Assembly (NCBI RefSeq): GCF_900163715.1
Contig: NZ_FWFF01000001.1
Coordinates: forward strand, 1 to 64,000
DNA from: Brevibacterium yomogidense
Lineage (GTDB): Bacteria; Actinomycetota; Actinomycetes; Actinomycetales; Brevibacteriaceae
Direction of reading: 5' to 3'
Length of the DNA: 64,000 bases
Shown here piece by piece: positions 30,932-39,415 of this stretch. The notes beneath the pieces are model-generated. The model was not told the origin of the DNA. It saw only the letters and a program-made list of their open reading frames with translations, and searched no databases. The translations under genes were made by a program, and so were the position numbers. Positions within the stretch are counted from its first letter, which is position 1. Each line of letters opens with the position of its first letter.

Positions 30932-32110
30932 TCACGCGGTGAGAGTCACCCAGTCGTCGGCTTCGGCCTTCGCAGGGCTGCCGGCGACGAGCCCGACTGA
31001 GCGGCTCGCGGCGTCCATGCGGACGCTGACCAGCGTCGCCGGCCGTTCCCACCGCGGCTTCTGCAGGTCGGGAAGCAGGCTGACGGGAGCCTCGGTAGGC
31101 GAGGTGCACAGCAGTGCGGCGAGCTCGTCAGCAGAACCTGTCGCCGACATCCCGCCGATCCGCTCCTGCAGCAGCGCGAGGCGCTCGTGCGAGCGTGTGA
31201 CGGCCGACAGCTCTCGCGCACCGGCCTGCAGCTCGTCCGCGACGAAGTGATTCGTATGAGCGGCGACCCCGGTGACCGGCAGCTCGACGCTTCCGTGCGG
31301 ACCGATCTCCACCATGCACACGCCGTCGGGCGCCACGACCGTGATCGTCGAGGAGGCCGAGGTCGCTGCCGACCGGATGATCTCCCGCGCCTCGTCGAGA
31401 CTCGTCGCCCGATTGAGGACCGCTGCCAGGACCGCGTGCACCGGCACGCCGCCCGACCGGTCACCGTCATTCGCCAGGATGTTGAGCATGACGCCCACTC
31501 CGGCCGCATTCATGCCGATCTTCCCCAGCATCCCGGCTTCGGCGAATCCGACGTGCCCCAGAGTGCCCTCGCCCGCCTCCACGTGGTGGATGTGCCAGAG
31601 ATGGGCGAGCGCGACCTGCCAGTCCCACGTCTGCGCGCCGACACCGGAGCCCGTCTGCGACAGACCGGCGAGCGTCGAGCACTCGGCCTCTGCAGCACCT
31701 GCCGCCGCGAGCACCTCCGTGCGGGCGACCACGAGGCCCAGTTCCTGCGGCGTCACCTGAGCCGCCTCCGCCACGGCGAGGACCTCCGCGTGCTGGAGCG
31801 CGTCCCAGTCGTGCAGCGCCTCGAGGCTCGCCGCCGCGGATGACGCCTGCATCTGCCGCGGGATTCCCCGCGCGTCGAAGAACGCCGTGTAGCCGTCCAC
31901 CGCCGTGCGGATGAGTGAGCGCAGCTCTTCACCGCGCCTGCGGCCGCGCTCCTGCGCCGTCGCCTGCGGCAGACTGAGCGAGACGGGTCGGATCAGGTCC
32001 GGTGATGTGGAGTCGGCGTCTGCTCCGCCGGCGGCACCGAGGCCACCGGCGGCGCCGAGTCCGGCTCCGGCCGATGACGTGGACGCCGACTCGCCCGGCA
32101 CGGCACTCAC
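30932..32110 (-). CDS. C45-family N-terminal nucleophile acyltransferase/peptidase
   Basis: The 392-residue protein resembles isopenicillin-N acyltransferase-like enzymes (peptidase family C45), which cut themselves before a Cys that becomes the catalytic N-terminal nucleophile. Here that residue should be Cys144 in AEAECSTLAGL. Supporting motifs are GAQTWDWQVA (family GxNWDW), LGHVGFAEAGMLGKIGMNAAGVGVMLNIL split across 185-215, and AAHTNHFV near residue 290, where the family has a conserved TNH. Substrates in the family range from beta-lactam side chains to N-acyl amino compounds. Start GTG at 32110 overlaps the stop of the MBL gene as GTGA and has GGAGAG upstream. The two enzymes should be made in equal amounts. 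Confidence 0.87.
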   Translation of the reverse strand: MSAVPGESASTSSAGAGLGAAGGLGAAGGADADSTSPDLIRPVSLSLPQATAQERGRRRGEELRSLIRTAVDGYTAFFDARGIPRQMQASSAAASLEALHDWDALQHAEVLAVAEAAQVTPQELGLVVARTEVLAAAGAAEAECSTLAGLSQTGSGVGAQTWDWQVALAHLWHIHHVEAGEGTLGHVGFAEAGMLGKIGMNAAGVGVMLNILANDGDRSGGVPVHAVLAAVLNRATSLDEAREIIRSAATSASSTITVVAPDGVCMVEIGPHGSVELPVTGVAAHTNHFVADELQAGARELSAVTRSHERLALLQERIGGMSATGSADELAALLCTSPTEAPVSLLPDLQKPRWERPATLVSVRMDAASRSVGLVAGSPAKAEADDWVTLTA

Positions 32111-33183
32111 CGTCCCGACTCTCCGCCGTCCAGCGACGGGACGGGCATGTCCAGGTAGTGCATGTGTGCGGCGGTCTCCATGAGGGCCGCGTAGAGCTGG
32201 AAGCCGGTGAGCCCCTCGAACCCGCGCGCCCATTCCATCCCCTGGCACATCGAGTAGACCGACTGGTCATCCGTGGCCGCCGCGCGTTCCCGCAGTTCGG
32301 CCAGACGCTGGTCGTGGTGGGCCACCAGCTGGTCCGCGCGGATGTGCAGGCCGTCGAAGCGGTATCCGTGAGCAGGTGCGACGGCCACGTCCTCCGGAAG
32401 TCCGCGCATGCGCTCGAGGGATCCGAGGTAATCGCCCAGGCTGTGTCCGATCGAGGTGATGTCGAGGCCGATGTTCGGCGAGATGCTCGGCAGCACGTGG
32501 TCCCCGGAGAAGAACGTCTGGTTCTCCTCGTCGTGGAGTGCGATGTGCCCGAACGTGTGCCCCGGCGTCCACAGGACGCGGATCCGGCGACCGGGGATCG
32601 GCAGGAGCTCCTTGTCCTCGACCCGCAGGAGGTTCTGAGGCCAGTCGAAGGCGAATACCGTCCGGTCCGAGCTCGCGGAGCGGGCCTTCCCCGCGAACGA
32701 CGAAGCCAGCTCTTCGATCCGCTCGGCCGGCAGGCCCAGGTTCGCGCCGAGCGCCATGGCGGATTCCGGCGTCGTGCGCGATGACCGGCTGCGGAACGAC
32801 TCGACCGACTCGATGTCGTGGGAGTGCAGCGCGAGCCACGCCCCGGGCTGGAGGCTCAGCAGAGCGGGGACCAGGCCCAGGTGGTCGCGGTGGTAGTGGG
32901 TCACGACGATCCCGACGATGTCCGCCGGCGTGTATCCCGCGCCGGACAGACCCTCGAGAAGTGCCTGGAGCCGCGCATCGCCGTCCCACCCCGGGTCCAC
33001 GACGGCGACCCCGTCGTCGGCCTCGAGGAGGTAGCTGTACGTGTACCGGAGAGGGTTGTCCGGGATGGGGACGGGAACCGCCCATGTGCCTTCCGCGATC
33101 CGCTCGGTGGCGGGCAGCACCCGGTCCTTCCACGCCTGTGCCTGAGCGGTGCTCAGTGGACGCAGATCGGTCTGCGATGTCAT
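32107..33183 (-). CDS. Metallo-beta-lactamase-fold hydrolase
   Basis: The 358-residue enzyme holds the complete metal site: VVVDPGWDGD-like strand, the motif THYHRDHLG (H-x-H-x-D-H), WTPGHTFGHIAL, the bridging Asp in FFSGDHVLPSIS, and PAHGYRF. The C-terminal 100 residues form an extra helical domain (HHDQRLAELRERAAA) as in MBL proteins that act on larger substrates such as thioesters or acyl-CoA-like molecules. The substrate is not known. It heads a two-gene unit with the C45 enzyme (four-base overlap), and a TetR-box-like palindrome lies in its promoter. The pair could hydrolyse an acylated compound in two steps, which is inference. Confidence 0.9.
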   Translation of the reverse strand: MTSQTDLRPLSTAQAQAWKDRVLPATERIAEGTWAVPVPIPDNPLRYTYSYLLEADDGVAVVDPGWDGDARLQALLEGLSGAGYTPADIVGIVVTHYHRDHLGLVPALLSLQPGAWLALHSHDIESVESFRSRSSRTTPESAMALGANLGLPAERIEELASSFAGKARSASSDRTVFAFDWPQNLLRVEDKELLPIPGRRIRVLWTPGHTFGHIALHDEENQTFFSGDHVLPSISPNIGLDITSIGHSLGDYLGSLERMRGLPEDVAVAPAHGYRFDGLHIRADQLVAHHDQRLAELRERAAATDDQSVYSMCQGMEWARGFEGLTGFQLYAALMETAAHMHYLDMPVPSLDGGESGR

Positions 33184-33228
33184 CCGAACCCCTTTCGTGC
33201 AGTGGTCTCTGTCACAGCACAGTATCGG

Positions 33229-33244
33229 ATGACTGATCGGTCAA
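33229..33244. promoter_or_regulatory. TetR-box-like palindrome upstream of MBL gene
   Basis: ATGACTGATCGGTCAA matches its own reverse complement at 12 of 16 positions and resembles the TTGACC-GATC-GGTCAA type sites used by several TetR-family repressors. It covers a possible -35 (TTGACC) of the MBL gene on the minus strand. No TetR gene adjoins it. Confidence 0.5.
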
Positions 33245-33267
33245 TCAGCACCGTCTCACTCAGAGGA

Positions 33268-35466
33268 TCAGTCTGCGACGCCCCTGCTGTCCCGCGCGCT
33301 GCGCGGAGGAACGGCGGAATCGGGCTCGTCCTCGCCGGCGCCGTCCTCATCCAGCGCCTCGTCCGCGTCCAGGTCCTCGCCCTGATCCTCGTCCTGATCC
33401 TCGTCCGAGTCGCCGGCCTTCGCCGGGCTCGAGAGGGTCATGCCCGGCGGCAGGCGATCGGGCTTCGGGGGCACTGAGAACTTCGCGGCCCACTCATCCT
33501 CCGTCGGTTCCTCGGTCACCACCGTGACGTCTGCGAGCTCGTCCGTGGCAGCGTCTTCCGCTGTCGCGTCCTCCACGGCTGTAACGTCCTCTGACAGTGG
33601 GGCTTCCTCCGCTGCTGGAGCTTCCTCCGCAGGTTCTTCCGCGAATTCGTTCGTGGATTCCTCTGTGGAGCGCTCGGTGGACCCCTCTGTGGAGCCCTCC
33701 GCAGAGCGATGCCTTCGCGTCCCGATGCGGTCGTCCTCGACAGCAGACCGACGGGGGAGGATGTCGGCGCCCTCTGCGACCTCGGCGATGGAGACGTCTC
33801 CTGCGGCACCGTCGTCGTCCGGAGCAGCGCCGGCCGGACTGCCGAACATGTCTTCGCTTGCCGAGCCCTCGCTGTCCGAGCCCTCGACCGCCGGCCCCGC
33901 ATCCACCGACCGTCCGCCCACCGACAGTTCAGCCTGGTGGCTGTCGCCCAGAGTCGCGGCGAGCGCGGCCAGCGGAACGATGAGCCAGGCGGGCCGGTCC
34001 CTCATCTCCGAGACGACCTCGACCAGCAGCCGATCGATGAGTGCCGCCCGCAGCAGCGGGTCCGTGACGGACTTCGTCTCGCCGAGCGCATGCCCGTAAC
34101 CGGACAGGAATGAGTTCGCGGTCTGCCGGCACCAGAGGTGCTCGGGCGCCGCGAGGTAGTCGTCGCGGAGCTCTGTGTCCTCCAGCCCCTGTATCGCCAG
34201 CGCACGGATCCGCGGCTCTCCCTCGGCCAGGGACCCCGTTCGCTGCAGCCACGCGTACCCTGCGGCGTAGTCGATGCTCCGGAGCATGGCGACGAGATCG
34301 ATCTCCACGGGCCGGGGCTCGTCGGGGATCACCGCGAAGCTGATGACGCGGGGGCCCTCCGCCGTCCCGACCGTGATGTGGTCGAGTGTCAGCTCGCCAT
34401 GGATCCGCTGGAGCGGACCGAGGCTGTCGATGTCGTCGAGCGAATCAGCGTGCTCGCGCAGTCGCTGCTCCATGGAGCCCAGAGCGCCGGGTGCACGGCT
34501 GATCGCCCAGTCGATGCGCTCGCGCCACTTGCGGATGAGGCGACGCGTGGGTTCGCCCTCGCTCCGCACACGGCCGAATTCCGTCCCGAGGTCGACGTGC
34601 AGACCGCCAACAACGGTTCCCAGCGTCGACGCCTGTCGGTTGAACGAGCCCACGGATCCGGAGTCCACCTGCAGCGCCGTCTCCACCGCCGCGCGCCACG
34701 CACGGCGGGAAGCGGGCAGCGCGTGCGACAGGAGTGCGAACGGAGCCGCGATCGTCGTGAGATCCGTGTCGTCGAACCAGCGCGTCTGCGACCACCCGAC
34801 GGCAGGGTGCACAGACGCCGATTCCCCCGCGGTGAGTGCCAGGGGGTACCGCACGGCGGGAGGGTTCACGGCACCGATCTCCCGCAGGATCGTGAGGGCG
34901 AAGACGCCGGCCGGGCCGTCGATCTCGACGCGCGACTCACTGCCCAGGCCATCGGTCCGACGGAAGCGGTGTTCACTCGCCCGCTCCAGCAGGGAAGCGT
35001 CCGGCTCCGGTGCTGACCCGCGGGCCTGCTCAGGGTCGGCGTCCGGGAGCTCATCGCCCGCACGGAACGTCTGGAGCTGCTCATCGGCGGTCGCGTGTCC
35101 GTCGACGATGGCGTCCGCGAGTGCCAGCACGAAGACCGGGTCCGCTGCGCCGTCGTAGACGTAGCTCTTCCCCAGCAGCAGATCATCGACGACACCCACC
35201 AGGTGCGACCGCAGCGAGTAGTCCTCGACCGTCCGGATGGAGAGCGGGACGCACAGCCGCGTGTGACGGCGCGGGCCGCGCACCGTGAGCACCACGAGCA
35301 GGCACTGCACCGTGCCCGCATCGTCATCGGAGACCTCGGCGATCCTCGCGACTGACAGGGGCGTGATGTCGGGCTCCTCGCCCACGCTCCCGCCCAATGC
35401 CGGCATCCATCGCTGGCGCGGGAGCCAGCGGGCGAGCAGACGCTCCAGATCGCTGCTGATGGCCAT
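33268..35466 (-). CDS. Maltokinase-like protein, probable pseudokinase with acidic tail
   Basis: Residues 1-490 follow maltokinase (Mak): the cap DLERLLARWLPRQRWMPALG, then VYDGAADPVFVLALADAI, the lobe with SLGTVVGGLH-like TLGTVVGGLHVDLGTEF, and QRIHGELTLDHITVG, VEIDLVAMLRSIDYAAGYAW. In active Mak the loop reads HGDxHLGQ and the metal loop DFEGEP. Here they are HGELTLDH (near 355) and FAVIPDEP (near 373), so the catalytic Asp and the metal Asp seem replaced. Residues about 500-732 are a disordered acidic tail with Glu/Ala/Ser repeats. ATG at 35466 follows GGAGGGG. True maltokinases make maltose-1-phosphate for glycogen; this one may only bind or regulate. Confidence 0.8.
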   Translation of the reverse strand: MAISSDLERLLARWLPRQRWMPALGGSVGEEPDITPLSVARIAEVSDDDAGTVQCLLVVLTVRGPRRHTRLCVPLSIRTVEDYSLRSHLVGVVDDLLLGKSYVYDGAADPVFVLALADAIVDGHATADEQLQTFRAGDELPDADPEQARGSAPEPDASLLERASEHRFRRTDGLGSESRVEIDGPAGVFALTILREIGAVNPPAVRYPLALTAGESASVHPAVGWSQTRWFDDTDLTTIAAPFALLSHALPASRRAWRAAVETALQVDSGSVGSFNRQASTLGTVVGGLHVDLGTEFGRVRSEGEPTRRLIRKWRERIDWAISRAPGALGSMEQRLREHADSLDDIDSLGPLQRIHGELTLDHITVGTAEGPRVISFAVIPDEPRPVEIDLVAMLRSIDYAAGYAWLQRTGSLAEGEPRIRALAIQGLEDTELRDDYLAAPEHLWCRQTANSFLSGYGHALGETKSVTDPLLRAALIDRLLVEVVSEMRDRPAWLIVPLAALAATLGDSHQAELSVGGRSVDAGPAVEGSDSEGSASEDMFGSPAGAAPDDDGAAGDVSIAEVAEGADILPRRSAVEDDRIGTRRHRSAEGSTEGSTERSTEESTNEFAEEPAEEAPAAEEAPLSEDVTAVEDATAEDAATDELADVTVVTEEPTEDEWAAKFSVPPKPDRLPPGMTLSSPAKAGDSDEDQDEDQGEDLDADEALDEDGAGEDEPDSAVPPRSARDSRGVAD

Positions 35467-35621
35467 GCGTGGTCCCCTCCGCTGCTCGACCGATACTCAC
35501 CGTGCGACTTCTCTCCGTGCGACGGCGCGCGTTCATAGACTCTAGCCAAAGACAGGACCACGGTGTGGGACGGACTGGCCACCTGAGCGCATGGATTTCT
35601 CCGATGACGCACAATTGAGGG

Positions 35622-36908
35622 GTGCTGATCCATGAGAACGCCCGCCGAGCCCTGCCCACCGCCGATGATGTCGAAGCTGCGTCCGCTCGCATCGCCGATG
35701 AGGTCATCACCACTCCCCTCTATGTCTCCGACCGCCTGTCCTCTGCGACGGGCGCCACGGTCTACCTCAAACGGGAGGACCTCCAGGCGGTGCGGTCCTA
35801 CAAGATCCGCGGAGCCTTCAACTTCCTCCTGCAGCTCACCGCGGCTGAGCGCAAGCGCGGGGTCGTCTGCGCGTCCGCGGGCAACCACGCCCAGGGCTTC
35901 GCCCGCGCCTGTTCGGCGCTGGGGGTGAACGGCACGATCTTCGTCCCGAAGACGACACCGCGCCAGAAGATCGAGCGCATCCGGCACTTCGGCGGTCGGC
36001 ACGTGGACGTGATGATCGAGGGATCGACGTACGATGACGCCTCGGACCTCGCCAAGCGCCACGCCCAGGTGACCGACGCACTCGTCGTCTCCGCGTTCGA
36101 CGACCCCCTCACGATCGCCGGGCAGGGGACCATCGCGCAGGAGATCCACACGCAGATGGAGCACGACCCGGACGTCATCGTGGTGCCGGTGGGCGGCGGC
36201 GGCCTGCTCGCCGGGATGGTCGCCTACGCGGCGGTGCACATGCCTGATACGACGATCGTCGGCGTCGAACCGGAGGGCGCCGCGTCGATGATGGCCGCGA
36301 TGGCAGCCGGGCGCCCCGTCACCCTCAGCAACATCGACTCGTTCGCGGACGGCGCGGCGGTGCGGAGAGCGGGCGACTTCACCTATGAGCTGCTCGCTCA
36401 GCACGACATCCCGCTGTTCACTGTGCCGGAGGGCCGCGCGGCAACGGAGATGCTGGACCTCTACCAGGTGGAGGGGATCATCACCGAGCCCGCCGGAGCG
36501 CTCGCGTCCGCGGCCGTGGGCCCCACGGGGTCCGGTGCGCCGGTCACCGTGGCTCCCGGGACCTCGGTCGTGTGCCTCGTCAGCGGTGGCAACAACGACA
36601 TCTCCCGCTACTCGGAGATCATCGAGCGGTCCCTCGTCCACGAGGGGATCAAGCACTACTTCATCGTGAACTTCCCGCAGGAGCCCGGCGCTCTGCGCCG
36701 CTTCCTCAACGACGTCCTGGGGCCCGACGACGACATCGCGATGTTCGAGTACGTGAAGCGCTCCGACCGTGAGACCGGCCCGGCCTTCGTCGGCATCACG
36801 CTGGGAGAGCCGTCCGACCTGGGCCGGCTGCTGGAGCGGATGGACGAATCGCCGCTGCAGATCGAGCGCGTCAGCCAGGACTCCCCGCTCTTCCGCATGT
36901 TCGTCTGA
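35622..36908 (+). CDS. ilvA: Threonine ammonia-lyase (threonine dehydratase)
   Basis: The 428-residue PLP enzyme deaminates threonine to 2-oxobutanoate, the first committed step to isoleucine. Landmarks are LKREDLQAVRSYKIRGAFN with the PLP lysine in SYKIRGAF, ASAGNHAQGFA, the glycine loop VPVGGGGLLAGM, and CLVSGGNNDISR near the end of the catalytic domain. A C-terminal ACT-like regulatory domain follows (HYFIVNFPQEPGALRRFLNDVLGPDDDIAMFEY), so isoleucine feedback is likely, and the length matches the short biosynthetic form with one regulatory domain found in Corynebacterium and Bacillus. The GTG at 35622 has GAGGG immediately upstream, unusually close, and ACAATT before it; a leaderless start is possible. 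Confidence 0.94.
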   Translation: MLIHENARRALPTADDVEAASARIADEVITTPLYVSDRLSSATGATVYLKREDLQAVRSYKIRGAFNFLLQLTAAERKRGVVCASAGNHAQGFARACSALGVNGTIFVPKTTPRQKIERIRHFGGRHVDVMIEGSTYDDASDLAKRHAQVTDALVVSAFDDPLTIAGQGTIAQEIHTQMEHDPDVIVVPVGGGGLLAGMVAYAAVHMPDTTIVGVEPEGAASMMAAMAAGRPVTLSNIDSFADGAAVRRAGDFTYELLAQHDIPLFTVPEGRAATEMLDLYQVEGIITEPAGALASAAVGPTGSGAPVTVAPGTSVVCLVSGGNNDISRYSEIIERSLVHEGIKHYFIVNFPQEPGALRRFLNDVLGPDDDIAMFEYVKRSDRETGPAFVGITLGEPSDLGRLLERMDESPLQIERVSQDSPLFRMFV

Positions 36909-36915
36909 GCCGCCG

Positions 36916-36921
36916 TAGAGT
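36916..36921 (+). promoter_or_regulatory. -10 box of a probable leaderless promoter
   Basis: TAGAGT lies six bases before the ATG at 36928, in the 19-base gap after ilvA. It lets the oxidoreductase be made independently of ilvA. No ribosome-binding site is seen. Confidence 0.5.
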
Positions 36922-36927
36922 GGTCGC

Positions 36928-37941
36928 ATGCGTGCTATCACCCTCACCGAACACGGCGGTCCCGACGTCCTCACGGTCTCGGAGATCCCCTCGCCCACCG
37001 CACGGCCCGGGAGCGTCGTCGTCGACGTCCACACGGCCGGCCTCAACCGTGCCGACCTCCTGCAGCGCCAGGGCCACTACAACCCGCCGGCCGGAGCGAA
37101 CACGGAGCACGAGGTCCCCGGCCTCGAGGTGTCGGGCACCATCTCCTCGATCGGCGACGGTGTGACCGACTGGGCGGTGGGCGACCGCGTCGCCGCGCTG
37201 CTCGCGGAAGGCGGATACGCGGAGCAGGTCGAGGTCCCCGCCGGCCAGCTGCTGGCCGTCCCGGACGGGTTCTCCCTCGCCGAGGCCGCGGCACTGCCCG
37301 AGGTCCTGTGCACCGTCCACTCGAACGTCTTCACCGCCGCCGGGCTGGCGCCCGGCGAGTGGCTGCTGGTCCACGGCGGCGGATCCGGCATCGGCACGGC
37401 CGCCATCCAGATGGCGAAGTCCCACGGTGCGAAGGTCGCCGTGACGGTCGGCAGCGACCGCAAGGGCGACTTCTGCCGCGACCTGGGAGCGGACGCCGTC
37501 ATCAACTACAAGGAGGAGGACTTCGTCGAGCGCATCCGGGAGATCACCGGCGACGGTGACACCCCCGGCGACGGCGCTGACGTGATCCTCGACGTCGTGG
37601 GAGCGAAGTACCTCGACCGCAACATCAAGGCGCTGGCAGTCGACGGACGCCTCACCATCATCGGGCTGCAGGGCGGCGTCAAGGCGGAGGCGAACCTCGG
37701 ACGGATGCTGCCCCGTCGCCTCACAGTCATGGCGACGACCCTGCGCGCGCGTCCCGAAGCGCAGAAGGCGCGCATCGTCGCCGATGTCGCGCAGACGTTC
37801 TGGCAGGAGGCGATGAACGGCGGGATCAAGCCGATCGTCGATTCCGAGTTCCCCCTGGCGGACGCGGCGCAGGCACACGCGCGCATGGAGGCCGGCGAGA
37901 ACATCGGCAAGATCCTGCTGTCCGTCGCCGCCGACGGCTGA
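36928..37941 (+). CDS. NAD(P)H-quinone oxidoreductase, PIG3-like
   Basis: The 337-residue protein belongs to the zinc-free medium-chain reductase group. It has the GroES-like start MRAITLTEHGGPDVL, GLNRADLLQRQGHYNPP (the Q-G-x-Y-x-P-P pattern of the PIG3/TP53I3 group), PGLEVSGTI, and a NADPH-binding fold with VHGGGSGIGTAAIQMAK. The Cys ligands of zinc alcohol dehydrogenases are missing. It reduces quinones by one or two electrons in the cytoplasm, probably for redox defence. It lies 19 bases after ilvA with its own leaderless-type promoter, and a helical protein gene starts 10 bases after it. Confidence 0.92.
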   Translation: MRAITLTEHGGPDVLTVSEIPSPTARPGSVVVDVHTAGLNRADLLQRQGHYNPPAGANTEHEVPGLEVSGTISSIGDGVTDWAVGDRVAALLAEGGYAEQVEVPAGQLLAVPDGFSLAEAAALPEVLCTVHSNVFTAAGLAPGEWLLVHGGGSGIGTAAIQMAKSHGAKVAVTVGSDRKGDFCRDLGADAVINYKEEDFVERIREITGDGDTPGDGADVILDVVGAKYLDRNIKALAVDGRLTIIGLQGGVKAEANLGRMLPRRLTVMATTLRARPEAQKARIVADVAQTFWQEAMNGGIKPIVDSEFPLADAAQAHARMEAGENIGKILLSVAADG

Positions 37942-37951
37942 GGCCACGCCG

Positions 37952-38476
37952 GTGGGACTCCTGTCCGCGTTCCGCAGGGACCGCCGCAGCCCGCAGGAGA
38001 AGCGGTTCGGCACGGGGCTGTGGCGCCAGCACCGGGAGCGCTTCTCCCGGGCCGTCGACAGGTTCTTCGAGACGGCGAGTGCGCTGCATGAGGAGCACGG
38101 TGCGTCCGATGCGGCGGCCCAGATCGATGAGCTCGCGCAGCTGACCCTCGTGCTCAATGAGCTGGACGAGAGGGTCGCAGTCCTCGCCGAGGCCGCACAG
38201 CGCGCCGTGCCGCTGGAGGGGCTGGTCTTCCCGGCAGAGGGGCGCACACGGCTGGGCGACGTGCCGGAGCGGCTGTCGCGGGCCTCGGCGCTGGTCGCGC
38301 AGGCACTGCAGTCGGCGATGATGCTGCGCGCACGGCTCACGACGGGTCCGCATGGTCCTCACGGACAGTCGGCGAGGTCCGCCGAGTACGCGGACGCCGC
38401 CCGCACCTACGTGGAGCGGGCGGCGGGGCTGATCGCGGAGGCGGAAGCGGGCCTCCCGCCGGACCTCAGGCGGTAG
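37952..38476 (+). CDS. Helical actinobacterial hypothetical protein
   Basis: The 174-residue protein is almost wholly alpha-helical by composition: RFGTGLWRQHRERFSRAVDRFFETASALHE, IDELAQLTLVLNELDERVAVLAEAAQ, SRASALVAQALQSAMMLRARL and EYADAARTYVERAAGLIAEAEA. Four such helices could form a bundle. No export signal, metal site or catalytic motif is visible. The GTG starts 10 bases after the oxidoreductase stop, so the two genes probably share an mRNA. Function unknown. Confidence 0.7.
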   Translation: MGLLSAFRRDRRSPQEKRFGTGLWRQHRERFSRAVDRFFETASALHEEHGASDAAAQIDELAQLTLVLNELDERVAVLAEAAQRAVPLEGLVFPAEGRTRLGDVPERLSRASALVAQALQSAMMLRARLTTGPHGPHGQSARSAEYADAARTYVERAAGLIAEAEAGLPPDLRR

Positions 38477-38525
38477 AGGCCTCCAGGCGGTCGAGCTCAG
38501 GCGGCTGGGGTCCCGAGTGGAGACC

Positions 38526-39362
38526 TCAGGCGGTGGCGGCGGCTTCCAGTCCGAGTCGCTCGATGAGTGCGGTTGCGAGGCCGTCGTCGTCGACCGGATC
38601 CGTCACCACACTGGCGAGGGCCTTGAGCTCGTCCCCCGCCTGGCCCATGACGATGCCGTAGTCGACCCACTCGATCATCTCGATGTCGTTGCTGCCGTCG
38701 CCCGCACCGATCGTGTCCTCACGAGAGATGTCGAGCAGCTCGCTGACGATCTCCAGGCCGTGGGCCTTCGAGACGCCGTCCGGAGCGATGTCCAGCCAGT
38801 TGCTCCAGCCCACGGAGTAGGTGACGCCGTGGAGGCCCACCCGCTCCACCGCCTGGCGGAAGTCATCGGACGCGCCGTTGGGGTCGCGCATGACGATGCG
38901 GGTCGCGCGACGCTCCTTGAGCTCGTCGAACGGGACGATCGTGAAGTCCTCCATGTCCGCGAGCTCGCCGGAGGGGAACTCCGCCGACGCGTAGCGGTCG
39001 AGGTTCTCGTCCTCCACCATGTAGAGCGCCGTCGGCATGACGTCGACCATGCGCTCGAGCGCAGGGCGAGGGTCGAAGGTCTCCACGTGCTGGACGACCC
39101 ACCCCTTCTCAGAACCCTGATCGAGCCGCACGACCACCGCGCCGTTCGAGGCGACGACGTAGCCGTCGGTGAGGCCCAGACGGTTGGCCGTCTCCAGCGC
39201 GCCTCCGACGGAGCGGCCGGTGGACACGACCACGTGGTGGCCTGCCTCGACGACCGCTTCCAGAGTGGTGCGCACCACCTCGGACATCCGGTTGTCGTAG
39301 TCGACGATCGTGCCGTCGACGTCGAGTGCCACGAGCTGCGGGCGGGTGACGGTCATGCTCAC
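38526..39362 (-). CDS. HAD-superfamily hydrolase, Cof type
   Basis: The 278-residue protein has the four HAD motifs: LVALDVDGTIVDY (nucleophile Asp), VVVSTGRS (Thr/Ser), a Lys-containing region near GVSKAHGLEIV, and IGAGDGSNDIEMIEW. The cap between them (about 90-200) is the C2 type, so it is a Cof-like phosphatase. Such enzymes remove phosphate from sugar phosphates, flavins or PLP; the substrate is not predictable here. The GTG at 39362 follows AGGAG by nine bases; an ATG two codons later is an alternative. It is 53 bases downstream of serS on the same strand, a pairing I recall from other actinobacteria. Confidence 0.92.
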   Translation of the reverse strand: MSMTVTRPQLVALDVDGTIVDYDNRMSEVVRTTLEAVVEAGHHVVVSTGRSVGGALETANRLGLTDGYVVASNGAVVVRLDQGSEKGWVVQHVETFDPRPALERMVDVMPTALYMVEDENLDRYASAEFPSGELADMEDFTIVPFDELKERRATRIVMRDPNGASDDFRQAVERVGLHGVTYSVGWSNWLDIAPDGVSKAHGLEIVSELLDISREDTIGAGDGSNDIEMIEWVDYGIVMGQAGDELKALASVVTDPVDDDGLATALIERLGLEAAATA

Positions 39363-39415
39363 CGGTGATCTCTCCTGTCATCGGGGGCGTGCCACCGAGT
39401 CGTGGCGCGCGGGTG

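Noticed and set aside
34866..37046. A 726-codon minus-strand frame spanning ilvA
   Set aside because: It crosses ilvA and the start of the Mak-like gene in the wrong frame and matches no family.
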